Assembly (NCBI RefSeq): GCF_001659985.1
Contig: NZ_LYCS01000008.1
Span: 62,001-126,000 of the forward strand
DNA from: Oceanobacillus sp. Castelsardo
GTDB taxonomy: Bacteria; Bacillota; Bacilli; Bacillales; Amphibacillaceae
DNA: 64,000 nt
Reading direction: 5' to 3'
Notes under the pieces: generated by a model
Told to the model about the DNA's origin: nothing
The model's database searches: none
The model's input: only the letters and a program-made list of their open reading frames with translations
Program-made: the position numbers and the translations under genes
Part shown: positions 1 through 9,133 of the stretch, one piece after another
How positions within the stretch are numbered: the stretch's first letter is position 1
How the letters are laid out: each line of letters starts with the position of its first letter

Positions 1-17
1 AAAGGGGCGGTGATGTA

Positions 18-791
18 ATGGTAGAACCTATTGTAAAGTATCGTAATGTTCATAAAGCTTTCGGTGACTTTAAGGTCCTTAAAGGCATCGATTTAGACAT
101 TTTTCCTGCTGAAAAGATTGCAGTTATTGGTCCTAGCGGTTCGGGTAAAACGACTATTATTCGTATGCTAATGACTTTAGAGGAACCAACATCTGGCGAT
201 ATCATTGTTGATGGAACGAATTTATGGAAAATGGAAAAAAACGGGGAATTGATTCGAGCGAATGAGAAACATTTAAGAGACGTTCGCGGAGATATCGGAA
301 TGGTGTTCCAGCATTTCAACTTATTCCCTCATATGACTATTTTAGAGAATTGCATGTCCGCTCCAATCCATGTTAAAAAAGAAGATAAAAATGAAGTACG
401 TGAACGTGCCATTCAAATGTTGGAAAGGGTCGGTCTTGGTGACAAGCTAAACAATTATCCTAATCAGCTTTCAGGTGGACAAAAACAGCGCGTTGCTATG
501 GCACGAGCATTAGTGATGAGGCCAAAAATTATGCTATTCGATGAAGTAACATCCGCTTTAGACCCCGAACTAGTCGGAGAAGTGTTAGAAGTTATTCGTG
601 ATATTGCTCGTAATGATGATATGGCAATGGTTCTCGTCACACATGAAATGGACTTTGCGCTAGATATTGCAGATAAAGTATTATTCTTAGATGAAGGAGT
701 AATTGCTGAGCAAGGCACAGCAAGCGAAGTCATCGAACACTCTACCAATGAACGATTACAAACATTCTTGCATCGATTTAGAAGTGTGTAG
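18..791 (+). CDS. ehuA: Ectoine/hydroxyectoine ABC transporter ATP-binding protein EhuA
   Basis: Cytoplasmic ATPase of a polar amino acid-type ABC importer; it energises uptake of ectoine or a related compatible solute through partner permeases and a binding protein that must lie to the left of the window. Visible motifs are Walker A GPSGSGKTT (residues 38-46), the Q-loop in MVFQHFNLFPH, the ABC signature LSGGQKQR (about 150), Walker B IMLFDE and the H-loop VTHEMDFA. At 257 aa it has the family's usual length. A Gly-rich ribosome binding site precedes the ATG. A hairpin terminator follows, so it is the last gene of its operon. The ectoine assignment rests on remembered similarity to EhuA; a glutamine/polar amino acid ATPase is the alternative. 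Confidence 0.8.
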   Translation: MVEPIVKYRNVHKAFGDFKVLKGIDLDIFPAEKIAVIGPSGSGKTTIIRMLMTLEEPTSGDIIVDGTNLWKMEKNGELIRANEKHLRDVRGDIGMVFQHFNLFPHMTILENCMSAPIHVKKEDKNEVRERAIQMLERVGLGDKLNNYPNQLSGGQKQRVAMARALVMRPKIMLFDEVTSALDPELVGEVLEVIRDIARNDDMAMVLVTHEMDFALDIADKVLFLDEGVIAEQGTASEVIEHSTNERLQTFLHRFRSV

Positions 792-850
792 AATTTAAAA
801 AGTGTGAAATCCAACTGAGGAATTTAATATGTGGTTGTCCTAGCTTGTAT

Positions 851-881
851 GGTCGCTCATTAGAATGAGTGACCATTTTTT
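851..881 (+). terminator. Terminator of the ehu operon
   Basis: An inverted repeat of about ten base pairs (GGTCGCTCAT pairing with ATGAGTGACC, one G-T pair) is followed by a run of six T. It lies 60 bp after the ehuA stop. Confidence 0.75.
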
Positions 882-905
882 CTTGCTTTTTTAGCTTGTA
901 CGGTA

Positions 906-1132
906 ACTCATCAACCTTATGAGTTGCGGTTTGATTGATTTTCCCACTTGCTCCGGCACTCATCAACCTTATGACTGCCGCTTTGTTTGATTTTCCCACT
1001 CGTTCCGGCACTCATCAACCTTATGAGTGCCGCTTTGTTTGATTTTCCCACTCGTTCCGACACTCATCAACCTTATGAGTGCCGCTTTGTTTGATTTTCC
1101 CACTCGTTCCGACACTCATCAACCTTATGAGT
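906..1132. repeat. 52-bp tandem hairpin array, about 4.4 units
   Basis: Units start at 906, 958, 1010, 1062 and 1114, giving an exact 52-bp period. The last unit is cut after 19 bp. Each unit opens with an inverted repeat, ACTCAT, a 7-nt loop, then ATGAGT, followed by a T-rich linker containing TTTGATTTTCCCACT. Units 2 to 4 are nearly identical, so amplification is recent. No open frame through it is credible. A second array with a 51-52-bp period and a related core lies at 42864-43035. It fills most of the 390-bp gap between ehuA and murB. Confidence 0.9.
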
Positions 1133-1153
1133 TATCACCTATCTATTCCCAAC

Positions 1154-1188
1154 AAAAAAACAGCATACCGACCATTGGGTATACTGTT
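1154..1188 (-). terminator. Terminator of murB
   Basis: CAGCATACC (1161-1169) pairs with GGTATACTG (1178-1186). Seven A on the + strand (1154-1160) make a T run at the 3' end of the minus-strand transcript. Confidence 0.75.
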
Positions 1189-1213
1189 TCGCTTGAATAA
1201 AGCACTTCATTTT

Positions 1214-2131
1214 TTATTTATCTTCTCCAATAATTCGAACTTCACGTTCTAGAGCTACACCAAATTTATCTTTTACTGCATTTTGGACAAAATGAATTAA
1301 ATCGATGTATTCACTTGCGGTGGCATGATCGATGTTGACGATAAATCCGGCATGTTTACGAGAAACCTGCGCTCCTCCAATTTGTTTTCCTTGTAAATGA
1401 CTATCCTGAATCAATTTACCTGCAAAATATCCAGGTGGGCGTTTAAATACACTTCCACAAGAAGGATATTCTAAAGGTTGCTTTGATTCACGTCTGTAAG
1501 TCAAATCATCCATAATTGCTTTAATTTCATCGAATTTCCCATTTTTCAATGAAAATTCTGCTTCAAGAACAATATAGCTATTATCTGGAATATTACTTTT
1601 TCGATAAGCTAAATCCAATTCGTCAGCTGAAACTGTAAGAAGTTCCCCTTCTTTTGTAACGACAACTGCACTTGTTAATACATCTTTAATTTCACCACCA
1701 TAGGCACCAGCATTCATATATAATGCACCACCGACAGATCCCGGAATCCCACAAGCAAATTCCAGACCGGTTAGTCGCCTTTCTAAAGCGTGTCTAGAAA
1801 CATCAATAATTCTTGCGCCGCTTTGCGCAACGATGACATTTTCATCTGTCTTAATTTCATTTAACTTTTGTAAATTTAATACGATGCCGCGAATCCCACC
1901 ATCTTTTACAATTAAATTAGAACCATTTCCTAATAATGTAAAAGCAGTATTTTCACGGTTAGCAAGTTTTACAATATCCTGTACTTCTTTATAGTTTTCT
2001 GGAGTAACGTAAAAGTCAGCATCTCCACCTAATTTCGTATACGTATGATTCCTAAGTTCCTCATTTACTAATACATTTTCTTTTGAAGTAATCTCAGTTA
2101 ATTTATCATAAAGATGATGATTGATTTCCAA
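1214..2131 (-). CDS. murB: UDP-N-acetylenolpyruvoylglucosamine reductase MurB
   Basis: FAD/NADPH-dependent cytoplasmic enzyme that reduces UDP-GlcNAc-enolpyruvate to UDP-MurNAc in peptidoglycan synthesis. The FAD-binding stretches LGNGSNLIVKDGG and GLEFACGIPGSVGGALYMNAGAYGGE are clear. The C-terminal SCGSVFKRPPGYFAGKLIQD contains the catalytic serine region of type II MurB, and HAGFIVN follows. The open frame has an ATG at 2138-2140, but AAAGGA touches that ATG with no spacing. A TTG at 2129-2131 is spaced 9 nt from the same Shine-Dalgarno, so I start there (305 aa). It is monocistronic with its own terminator. Confidence 0.93.
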   Translation of the reverse strand: MEINHHLYDKLTEITSKENVLVNEELRNHTYTKLGGDADFYVTPENYKEVQDIVKLANRENTAFTLLGNGSNLIVKDGGIRGIVLNLQKLNEIKTDENVIVAQSGARIIDVSRHALERRLTGLEFACGIPGSVGGALYMNAGAYGGEIKDVLTSAVVVTKEGELLTVSADELDLAYRKSNIPDNSYIVLEAEFSLKNGKFDEIKAIMDDLTYRRESKQPLEYPSCGSVFKRPPGYFAGKLIQDSHLQGKQIGGAQVSRKHAGFIVNIDHATASEYIDLIHFVQNAVKDKFGVALEREVRIIGEDK

Positions 2132-2256
2132 AAAAATCATTCCTTTTATTTAATAAATAAAAAAGTTTAACATTCAGCTTATTAAACCTTGTCATAAAGA
2201 AGGCCACGGGCGCTTGCGCTTTTGCTTCTACATTTTAACTATATGTTAAAAGTATT

Positions 2257-2281
2257 TAAAAAACCACCAAAGTATTTGGTG
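2257..2281 (-). terminator. Terminator of the alpha/beta hydrolase gene
   Basis: CACCAAA and TTTGGTG arms at 2265-2281 flank a three-base loop. An A run at 2257-2263 gives a T tail on the minus strand, 36 bp beyond the stop of the upstream gene. Confidence 0.7.
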
Positions 2282-2316
2282 ATTTTAAAATAGATAATTT
2301 CCTTTTATATTGTAAG

Positions 2317-3132
2317 TCATTGTGGCTCTTCTTGCCACAAAAAAGAATGAATAATTTGATCTACTTCCAGGCTTTCATGTAAATCACTATGTCCTAAATC
2401 ATCATCCTGTATTATAATTTCCGTAAGTTGATTTTCAGGAACGATATTCCGGATTGCTTTCACACTTTTAGGATGGGCAACTAAATCACCTGTACTACCA
2501 ATGTTCAACACTTCAACTGTATGGGGAATTCCCCCTTGGTAAAGCATTCTGAACGCTAGTGAATTTGGCTTCAAATCATCTGCAGCTGGATCCTGATGCT
2601 TTATAAAATATTCCTCATTATAAATACCATCAAATGGACTTCCAATCGCTACAAATCGTTGTACGTTAGGATAGGCTTCCGTATTATATTGTTGCATATA
2701 ATAGACGGAAATGATACCTCCCATGGAATGTCCAACTAAATTAACCCCATCTACATTGTAATTATCCTTTAGATGGCGTAATGCATCAGAAAGCCATCTG
2801 GCACTATCTGAAAAATTAGCACGATTATTTTGCAGTATAATTTGAACAAACGTTTGATTAGGCTGTACCCCATTCACTTGATAATCCAAGATCCGTCCAT
2901 TTGAAGAAATAAAATAGACCAAGCCTTTTTTTCCCCAGCCATTTCTTTCAAAACGTTCAAGCATCATATTGAAGGATTTTGCTGTCCCTTTATAACCATG
3001 TATAAACACAGTTGGTACACTATTTGTTGTTTCTGACCTTGCTTGATTAGGTATATAAATATATGCAGAAATTCCAGTTAGAAAAAGGATAAACAGAAAT
3101 ATACCGATAACTGGTCTAATTTTATTTTTCAA
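2317..3132 (-). CDS. Secreted or membrane-anchored alpha/beta hydrolase (DUF915 type)
   Basis: An N-terminal hydrophobic segment (about residues 7-27) acts as an uncleaved anchor or signal peptide, so the enzyme probably acts outside the membrane. The hydrolase core shows the oxyanion segment PTVFIHGYKG (about 40-49) and the nucleophile elbow GHSMGG with its serine near residue 136. A late aspartate and the histidine in DLGHSDLH would complete the triad. This pattern fits the DUF915 family of lipase-like hydrolases found across Bacillaceae, whose substrate is not established. At 271 aa it is typical. Its downstream terminator and the divergent repeat upstream suggest a single-gene unit. Confidence 0.75.
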   Translation of the reverse strand: MKNKIRPVIGIFLFILFLTGISAYIYIPNQARSETTNSVPTVFIHGYKGTAKSFNMMLERFERNGWGKKGLVYFISSNGRILDYQVNGVQPNQTFVQIILQNNRANFSDSARWLSDALRHLKDNYNVDGVNLVGHSMGGIISVYYMQQYNTEAYPNVQRFVAIGSPFDGIYNEEYFIKHQDPAADDLKPNSLAFRMLYQGGIPHTVEVLNIGSTGDLVAHPKSVKAIRNIVPENQLTEIIIQDDDLGHSDLHESLEVDQIIHSFLWQEEPQ

Positions 3133-3154
3133 ATTCTTCCCTCTTTAGGCGTGA

Positions 3155-3289
3155 GTTCAAAAGGAGGATAAAAGGGACCGAGAAGCTAGCCAAAGCTTCT
3201 TTAAAGGAAAGCCGTCTAAAAGCAGGCTTTGCGCCTAGATTACGCCTCCTCTTTTGAAGGGCATGTCATTTTTATCGGACTTTTTGAAC
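3155..3289 (+). repeat. A-family dispersed repeat, copy A1 (diverged interior)
   Basis: 135 bp bounded by GTTCAAAAGGAGGAT on the left and CGGACTTTTTGAAC on the right. These ends match those of copies at 20211-20353, 25968-26110 and 39432-39771. The interior differs from the other copies and carries its own hairpin segments (AGAAGCT..AGCTTCT). It ends 6 bp before the stop codon of the DUF454 gene on the other strand. Confidence 0.75.
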
Positions 3290-3295
3290 TCCCTT

Positions 3296-3679
3296 TCAAG
3301 TTGTATGATTCTGTAATGTTTTTTGTTTTAAAATAAACCAAGTAAAGTATGCAGCGATAAGTAATAATAGTATTTTAACAAAGATTAACGGAACAACGAA
3401 GATAACTGTATATAACATTGAAACCCAAATCATCGTTACACCTATCACCTTTGCCTTTAAAGGAATCCCTTTTCCTTCTCGGTAGTCTAAAATATATTGA
3501 CCGAAATGTTTATTCGTAATTAACCAATGATAAAGTCTTTTTGAGCTTCGGATATAACAAGCCGCTGCAAGTAAAAGCAATGGTGTTGTTGGGATTAATG
3601 GTAAAAATATCCCTATAATACCTAAGCCCAATGAAAAAGAACCGACAGTTATTAAAAAGAATCTTTTAATGGATTGCAT
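3296..3679 (-). CDS. DUF454 (YbaN-like) inner membrane protein
   Basis: A 127-aa protein with hydrophobic segments at about residues 7-42 and 78-118, separated by a short basic loop. The conserved LPLIPTTPLLLLAAACY segment followed by SSKRLYHWL is characteristic of the DUF454/YbaN family. That family is widespread and has no settled function. The gene stands alone between hisJ and repeat A1, with ATG preceded by AAAGAAGGTGTAAG. I infer an integral membrane location only. Confidence 0.85.
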   Translation of the reverse strand: MQSIKRFFLITVGSFSLGLGIIGIFLPLIPTTPLLLLAAACYIRSSKRLYHWLITNKHFGQYILDYREGKGIPLKAKVIGVTMIWVSMLYTVIFVVPLIFVKILLLLIAAYFTWFILKQKTLQNHTT

Positions 3680-3770
3680 ATCTTACACCTTCTTTTTAAA
3701 GTGGTCTCCGTCCATTATAACATTTTTAATAACTATCAAATCCCTAATGTTTAGAACATTTTATGACTTC

Positions 3771-4574
3771 TTAAGATCGTTTCATCTCGGAAATCGAGTT
3801 AAATATTGGTTGTCCATCTTTAAATGTAGTAATGTATTTAAAACCAATTGATTCTAATAGATCAAGTGATTCTTTGAATTTGTATGCTAGAGTTGTTTCT
3901 ACGTGAGAATCCGAACCTAATGTAATTATCTCTCCACCACATTCCTTATATAGGGATAAGATATCAGGACTTGGCATTCCAGCTTCAAGGCCATATCTAT
4001 ATCCAGACGTATTTAATTCCATTCCTTTTCCAGCCGGAATAATTTCTGCAAAGATTTCACGAATAATCTCATGAAAATTATTTTTACTTCTTTCTTTTGT
4101 ATAACGCTTAACTAAATCAAGGTGACCCAAAATATTAAAGCCTTTAAAATGTTTGACACATTCTAGTAATTCCTCATAATACATTTCATATGCCTCATCC
4201 ACGGTTTTATCTTTAAAAAAGTTTCCAGAATGAAGATCTTTTTCTTCTGTTGAGTGCATAGAACAAATAACAAAATCAAACGATTCTTCTTGCATTAACT
4301 TTTCATATTTGCCCAATAAGCGCGGTTCTACCCCAATTTCTACGCCCTTTTTTATTCGGATTTGCTTACGGTAAATTTTTTGTAAATCCTTTATCTTTTT
4401 ATCATATTCCGTTAAATCAAACTCGAAGATCCATTCTTTATCCGGATAATCATAATCAATATGTTCAGTAAAGCAAATTTCCTCTAACCCAATTTCAATT
4501 GCCTTTTTAACTGTCTTTTCCATTTTTGTATCACAGTCTGCAGAAAAATCACTATGTATATGATAATCAAACAT
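3771..4574 (-). CDS. hisJ: Histidinol-phosphatase, PHP family (HisJ)
   Basis: Metal-dependent phosphatase that converts histidinol phosphate to histidinol, step eight of histidine synthesis. The PHP signature is present: DYHIHSDFSADC at the N terminus, TEHIDYD, the metal-binding glutamate in KGVEIGVE, ICSMHS, LGHLDLV and GSDSH near the C terminus. The open frame extends to 4628, but AAGGAG spaced 9 nt from the ATG at 4572-4574 sets the start (267 aa, usual for the family). It is divergent from hisZ, and the his operon promoter lies just upstream of its start codon, so the two transcription units share this short control region. The hisC aminotransferase gene is not in this window. Confidence 0.92.
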   Translation of the reverse strand: MFDYHIHSDFSADCDTKMEKTVKKAIEIGLEEICFTEHIDYDYPDKEWIFEFDLTEYDKKIKDLQKIYRKQIRIKKGVEIGVEPRLLGKYEKLMQEESFDFVICSMHSTEEKDLHSGNFFKDKTVDEAYEMYYEELLECVKHFKGFNILGHLDLVKRYTKERSKNNFHEIIREIFAEIIPAGKGMELNTSGYRYGLEAGMPSPDILSLYKECGGEIITLGSDSHVETTLAYKFKESLDLLESIGFKYITTFKDGQPIFNSISEMKRS

Positions 4575-4595
4575 GTAAAAACGCTCCTTTTTTGA

Positions 4596-4624
4596 TTGAC
4601 TTTTATTCATTCCTTCTTTATAAT
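4596..4624 (+). promoter_or_regulatory. Sigma-A promoter of the his operon
   Basis: TTGACT (4596-4601) and TATAAT (4619-4624) are separated by 17 bp, close to the sigma-A consensus. It predicts a leader of about 130 nt before hisZ. I saw no T-box or attenuator in that leader. The -35 box lies only about 20 bp from the hisJ start on the opposite strand. Confidence 0.75.
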
Positions 4625-4760
4625 ACAATATAACTTTAATTAGATAAAGTAATAAAGCGATAAAGTTTTGTAATATATACCTTTTTCAAATATAATAAAC
4701 TATTATTAAAATAGATGGAATTGAAACTTGTTAAAACCTTTAACGAAAAGGAGAATTCTC

Positions 4761-6005
4761 ATGCAGAGATACGTGATGGATAACAATAAAAATACAAATG
4801 TGAAAGACTTTCAAATTAGAGATGAACTTATTAATAGTTTAAAAAATAGATTTACTACTTATGGATATAAACAAGTTCGAACTTCCACATTTGAATCCTA
4901 TGACATGTACTCCAATATTATTGGAACCGTGAATAAAGACGAAATGATTAAAGTAATCGATTCTTCAGGGAAAGTCCTTGTATTAAGACCAGATGTTACG
5001 ATTCCATTAAACCGAATGACTACATTAAATGGTCTTAATGAAGACAATCAACGCGTTTTTTACGTATTAGATGTTTTCCGTCAGTCTAATGAACAAGCAG
5101 ATCAAAAGGAAAGTACACAGGCTGGTGTGGAGTGTTTTGGTGATCAATCAGCTGAAACTGATGCTGAAATCATTATGATGGCTATTCACACATTAAAAGA
5201 TTTAGGCTTCCGTAATTTCAAAATAGAAATTGGTCATGCTGGTTTCTTCAAAGAATTAATTCAGCAAACAAACTTAACTTCAAATGAATTAGATGCTTTA
5301 CAATCATTAATTCATTCAAAAAATTTAATTGAAATAGAACCATTTCTAACACAATTAGATATCGACGAAAATGTAAGAAAAGCGATTCAATCCATCCCAA
5401 TGCTATATGGCAATCCCGAAATAGTTACGGAACAGGCAAAATCTATCATCCAAAACGAATCGATGCAATCTATTCTTCAAAGTCTTATTGATATTTATGA
5501 ATTAATAAAAGCCTATGGAGAAGAAAATTCAGTAGTTTTAAACCTTGGTCTTATTAATAATATGAACTATTACTCAGGGGTTATATTCCAAGGATTTGTT
5601 GACAGTGTAGGTAAGCCTGTATTAATGGGTGGTAGATATGATCATTTAAGTGAACAATTTGGTCAACCTAACCCAGCAATCGGCTTTGCCTTTGAAGTAG
5701 ATTTATTAATTCATGCACTGAAACAACAGGGACTAACTAATAATCAATCAACCGTAGCGGATATTATTATTCAGTATGATAAAGATGTACAAATAGAAGC
5801 ACTTCGTTCAGCATATCTCCTTCGTGACTATGGATATCAGGTACTTACCTATTCCACTAACAGCAACAAGAATAGTAGTAATCTAGGGTCGAAGTTCACC
5901 ATTGAGTTTTCTTCTGAGACATATCTATTACACGGGCAAGGAACAAAACAAGCTTTTTCCAACCAGGAAGAGCTAATGTCCTTGTTACAGAAGGAGGAGT
6001 TATAA
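4761..6005 (+). CDS. hisZ: ATP phosphoribosyltransferase regulatory subunit HisZ
   Basis: A paralogue of class II histidyl-tRNA synthetase that forms a complex with short HisG and is needed for its activity and histidine feedback. The synthetase-like core is visible: FTTYGYKQVRTSTFESYDMY, the motif 2-like region LRPDVTIPLNRM..FYVLDVFRQ, and MNYYSGVIFQGFV and MGGRYDHL in the C-terminal half. The frame is open from a TTG at 4728, but AAAAGGAG spaced 7 nt from the ATG at 4761 marks the start (414 aa). It is the first gene of the his operon; its stop is immediately followed by the TTG start of hisG. Confidence 0.93.
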   Translation: MQRYVMDNNKNTNVKDFQIRDELINSLKNRFTTYGYKQVRTSTFESYDMYSNIIGTVNKDEMIKVIDSSGKVLVLRPDVTIPLNRMTTLNGLNEDNQRVFYVLDVFRQSNEQADQKESTQAGVECFGDQSAETDAEIIMMAIHTLKDLGFRNFKIEIGHAGFFKELIQQTNLTSNELDALQSLIHSKNLIEIEPFLTQLDIDENVRKAIQSIPMLYGNPEIVTEQAKSIIQNESMQSILQSLIDIYELIKAYGEENSVVLNLGLINNMNYYSGVIFQGFVDSVGKPVLMGGRYDHLSEQFGQPNPAIGFAFEVDLLIHALKQQGLTNNQSTVADIIIQYDKDVQIEALRSAYLLRDYGYQVLTYSTNSNKNSSNLGSKFTIEFSSETYLLHGQGTKQAFSNQEELMSLLQKEEL

Positions 6006-6632
6006 TTGGAGCCAATTACACTAGCATTAGCAAAAGGGAGACCAGCTAAAAGTACGATAGAATTGTTAGAAAAAACAGGCGAGCATTTTGTTGAATTACA
6101 TGAAGACAGCAGAAAGCTTGTATTCTATAATGAAAATAAATCGATTAAAGTTATTTTCGTTAAAGCACTAGACGTACCTACCTATGTTGAAAAAGGAGCA
6201 GCGGACATTGGTATTGTCGGAAAAGATAACATTATGGAGTCCCAGGCTGATGTTTATGAACTACTCGATTTAAATATAGGGAAATGTAAGTTTTCTGTCG
6301 CCGGAAAGCCCAATCATGCTATCAAAAATAGTCGGAATATTACCATTGCAACCAAATATCCGAATGTAGCAAAAAAACACTTTCAGAAAAAGGGCCAAGT
6401 AATCGAAACAGTGAAATTAAATGGATCCGTTGAATTAGCACCTATTATCGGATTATCGGATTACATCGTTGATATTGTAGAAACTGGAAGTACGTTAAAA
6501 GAAAATGGATTAGTAGTATTAGAAGATATTGAAAACATTAGTACAAGATTAATCGTTAATAAAGCAAGTTTTGCAACGAAAGCAACAGAAGTTCAGAATT
6601 TCATTAATCAATTACAATCGGCAATGGAGTGA
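6006..6632 (+). CDS. hisG: ATP phosphoribosyltransferase catalytic subunit, short form HisG
   Basis: Catalyses the first step of histidine synthesis, condensing ATP with PRPP. At 208 aa it is the short form lacking the C-terminal regulatory domain, which agrees with hisZ next door. LALAKGRPAKST at the N terminus, the ADIGIVGKDN segment and the PRPP-binding stretch DYIVDIVETGSTLKENGL are visible. The start is TTG at 6006, directly after the hisZ stop, with AAGGAGG about 8 nt upstream inside hisZ. Confidence 0.95.
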   Translation: MEPITLALAKGRPAKSTIELLEKTGEHFVELHEDSRKLVFYNENKSIKVIFVKALDVPTYVEKGAADIGIVGKDNIMESQADVYELLDLNIGKCKFSVAGKPNHAIKNSRNITIATKYPNVAKKHFQKKGQVIETVKLNGSVELAPIIGLSDYIVDIVETGSTLKENGLVVLEDIENISTRLIVNKASFATKATEVQNFINQLQSAME

Positions 6633-6637
6633 TATAG

Positions 6638-7924
6638 ATGAAGATAATAACATCCGAGGGTTTTTTCACTGAGAAAAAAAATACCTCCTCCACACAAATG
6701 AATGAGGAACAACTAGATCAATCCGTTTTAGAAATCATAAAACAAGTAAGAAAAGATAAAGATGTCGCTTTATTCCGTTATACAGAACAGTTTGACAATG
6801 TTAAGCTCGAAAACTTGCTCGTATCCGAAACAGAATTCAAAGAAGCGAGAGAAAAGGTAGATACTCAGTTTATCAAAGCAATTCAGGAGGCTAAACAAAA
6901 TATTCATACTTTCCACGAGGCTCAAAAAGAGAGGTCATGGTTTATGGAATCGGAAAATGGGATTGTATTAGGTCAAAAAGTAACTCCCCTTGAAAAAGTC
7001 GGCGTTTATATCCCTGGAGGAAAAGCAGCATATCCTTCTTCTATTCTCATGAATGTGATACCAGCACAAATTGCAGGTGTGGAAAAGATTGTTATCACAA
7101 CACCACCTCAAAAGAATGGGAAGATCAACCCATATGTATTAGTTACTGCTGAAGAAGTTGGTGTAACTAATATTTATAAAATTGGTGGAGCACAAGCTGT
7201 CGCTGCATTAGCTTATGGAACGGAAACGATTGAAAAGGTAGATAAAATAGTCGGTCCGGGAAATGCCTTTGTAGCAAGGGCTAAGAAATGGGTATACGGG
7301 GACGTTGCCATTGATATGATTGCAGGGCCTAGTGAAATTTGTGTCGTTGCTGATGAAACCGCACCAGCAAACTATGTTGCCGCCGACTTACTTTCCCAAG
7401 CAGAACACGATGAATCTGCTAGTGCCATTTGTGTAACAACGAATAAGGAATTAGCTAAGGAAATTAAAATTGAAGTTGAAAAACAACTAGAAAAACTAGA
7501 TAGAAAAGCAATTGCAGAAGAATCTATTGAGCAAAATGGTAGAATTATCATCGCCAATGATGAAGAGGATGCATTCAGAGTAGTTAATGAAATTGCTCCA
7601 GAACATTTACAATTAATGATTCAAAACCCAACCGAAAAGGTTAATAAAGTAAAACATGCGGGCGCGATTTTCTTAGGTAATTATTCACCAGAACCATTAG
7701 GGGATTATTTTGCTGGACCGAACCACACACTTCCTACTAGTGGTACAGCGCGATTTGCTTCTCCATTAGGTGTTAATGACTTTGTGAAGAAATCAAGCAT
7801 TATTCACTACTCACAAGATGCATTGTTAGAAGCAACGAACAAGATTGCAAAAATTGCTAACGTGGAAGGATTAACTGCCCACGCAAATTCAATAACGATA
7901 AGAAAGGATCATCCAAATGCGTAG
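6638..7924 (+). CDS. hisD: Histidinol dehydrogenase HisD
   Basis: Zinc enzyme that performs the last two steps, oxidising histidinol to histidine with two NAD. Diagnostic stretches are [42 protein letters not shown] and SQAEHDE, plus the catalytic Glu-His pair in APEHLQL. At 428 aa it is full length. The ATG has only a modest GGAG signal 5 bp after the hisG stop, and the 3' end overlaps hisB by 8 bp, so coupled translation is likely. Confidence 0.96.
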   Translation: MKIITSEGFFTEKKNTSSTQMNEEQLDQSVLEIIKQVRKDKDVALFRYTEQFDNVKLENLLVSETEFKEAREKVDTQFIKAIQEAKQNIHTFHEAQKERSWFMESENGIVLGQKVTPLEKVGVYIPGGKAAYPSSILMNVIPAQIAGVEKIVITTPPQKNGKINPYVLVTAEEVGVTNIYKIGGAQAVAALAYGTETIEKVDKIVGPGNAFVARAKKWVYGDVAIDMIAGPSEICVVADETAPANYVAADLLSQAEHDESASAICVTTNKELAKEIKIEVEKQLEKLDRKAIAEESIEQNGRIIIANDEEDAFRVVNEIAPEHLQLMIQNPTEKVNKVKHAGAIFLGNYSPEPLGDYFAGPNHTLPTSGTARFASPLGVNDFVKKSSIIHYSQDALLEATNKIAKIANVEGLTAHANSITIRKDHPNA

Positions 7925-8501
7925 TGCTAGGGTAACTAGAAAAACAAGTGAAACTGATATTAAATTAGAGTTAAATATTGATGGAACTGGGAAACCAAAT
8001 ATTAATACAGGTGTAGGATTTTTTGATCATATGCTGAATGCTGTGACAAAGCATGGATTATTTGACCTAGATGTGAAATGTGACGGCGATTTAGAGATCG
8101 ATCAACATCATACAGTTGAAGATATTGGAATTGCTTTGGGACAGGCATTTTTGGAATCATTGGGAACAAAGGAAGGGATAACTCGCTATGCAACCGTAAC
8201 GACTCCAATGGATGAGGCTTTATCAACGGTATCCATCGATATTAGCGGGCGCGCTTACTTAGTATTTAACGTGGAGGGGATGAAAGACAAAGTTGGAAAT
8301 TTTGATACAGAACTTGTACAGGAATTTTTCCAGGCATTTGCTAGCAACGCAAAAGTAACTTTGCACATTAATCTTCAATACGGAGAAAATACACACCATA
8401 TGATTGAATCTATTTTTAAAGGATTTGGTCGTTGTCTTGATCAAGCAACATTAAAGAACCCGCGCATTCAAGGCATCCCATCCACCAAAGGAGCGCTCTA
8501 G
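7917..8501 (+). CDS. hisB: Imidazoleglycerol-phosphate dehydratase HisB
   Basis: Manganese-dependent dehydratase, step six of histidine synthesis. The two duplicated metal-binding motifs are present: [16 protein letters not shown] with [14 protein letters not shown], and the mirrored [15 protein letters not shown] near the C terminus. It is the monofunctional 194-aa form without the phosphatase domain, consistent with a separate hisJ. The start overlaps hisD by 8 bp. Confidence 0.96.
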   Translation: MRSARVTRKTSETDIKLELNIDGTGKPNINTGVGFFDHMLNAVTKHGLFDLDVKCDGDLEIDQHHTVEDIGIALGQAFLESLGTKEGITRYATVTTPMDEALSTVSIDISGRAYLVFNVEGMKDKVGNFDTELVQEFFQAFASNAKVTLHINLQYGENTHHMIESIFKGFGRCLDQATLKNPRIQGIPSTKGAL

Positions 8502-8524
8502 GCACCTAGAAAGGGGAAACCATA

Positions 8525-9133
8525 ATGATCGCAATCATTGATTATGATGCTGGTAACATTAAAAGTTTACAATTTGCATTAGATAAATTGAAAGTTGAAT
8601 CTGTATTAACAAAAGATCCTGCAACAATTAAAAATGCTAGCTCTATTATCCTTCCCGGTGTTGGTGCATTTAAAGATGCTATCACCTCTTTAAATAAATT
8701 AGGAATGACAGAGATTATTCGCGAAGAAGTGGCTAACGGAAAGCCTATTTTAGGTATATGCCTTGGTATGCAATTATTTTATGAAACTAGTTATGAAGAT
8801 GGAGAATGGAAAGGAATTGGTTTACTAAAAGGGAGTGTCAATCGAATTCCTGATATCGTTAAAGTTCCACATATGGGTTGGAATACATTACAAAGACATC
8901 AAGAAAGTCCTTTATTCCAAAATATTTCTGATGATCCTTTTGTATACTTCGTTCATTCTTATGCAATCGGTGGCCCATATGAAAAGGAAACACTTGTCTC
9001 CAGTTCTGAATATGGAATGACAGTCCCAGCGATAGTACAAAAGGGAAATGTGACTGGTATGCAATTTCACCCAGAGAAAAGTGGAGATGTCGGGCTGCAA
9101 TTACTAAAAAATTACCGGGAGATGATTTCATGA
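8525..9133 (+). CDS. hisH: Imidazole glycerol phosphate synthase glutaminase subunit HisH
   Basis: Class I glutamine amidotransferase that delivers ammonia to HisF. The nucleophile cysteine is in LGICLGMQLF, and the catalytic His and Glu are in MQFHPEKSG near the C terminus. PGVGAFKDA at the N-terminal third is also typical. At 202 aa it is normal for the family. GAAAGGGGAAACC precedes the ATG, and the gene overlaps hisA by 4 bp. Confidence 0.96.
   Translation: MIAIIDYDAGNIKSLQFALDKLKVESVLTKDPATIKNASSIILPGVGAFKDAITSLNKLGMTEIIREEVANGKPILGICLGMQLFYETSYEDGEWKGIGLLKGSVNRIPDIVKVPHMGWNTLQRHQESPLFQNISDDPFVYFVHSYAIGGPYEKETLVSSSEYGMTVPAIVQKGNVTGMQFHPEKSGDVGLQLLKNYREMIS

Noticed and set aside
906-1132. 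Possible CRISPR array from regularly spaced repeats
   Set aside because: The whole 52-bp unit is repeated, including the linker; there are no unique spacers and no cas genes in the window.
4625-4760. A histidine-specific T-box or attenuator in the his leader
   Set aside because: No stem I, specifier or GGTGGTACCGCG-type sequence and no terminator hairpin is visible in the 130-nt leader.
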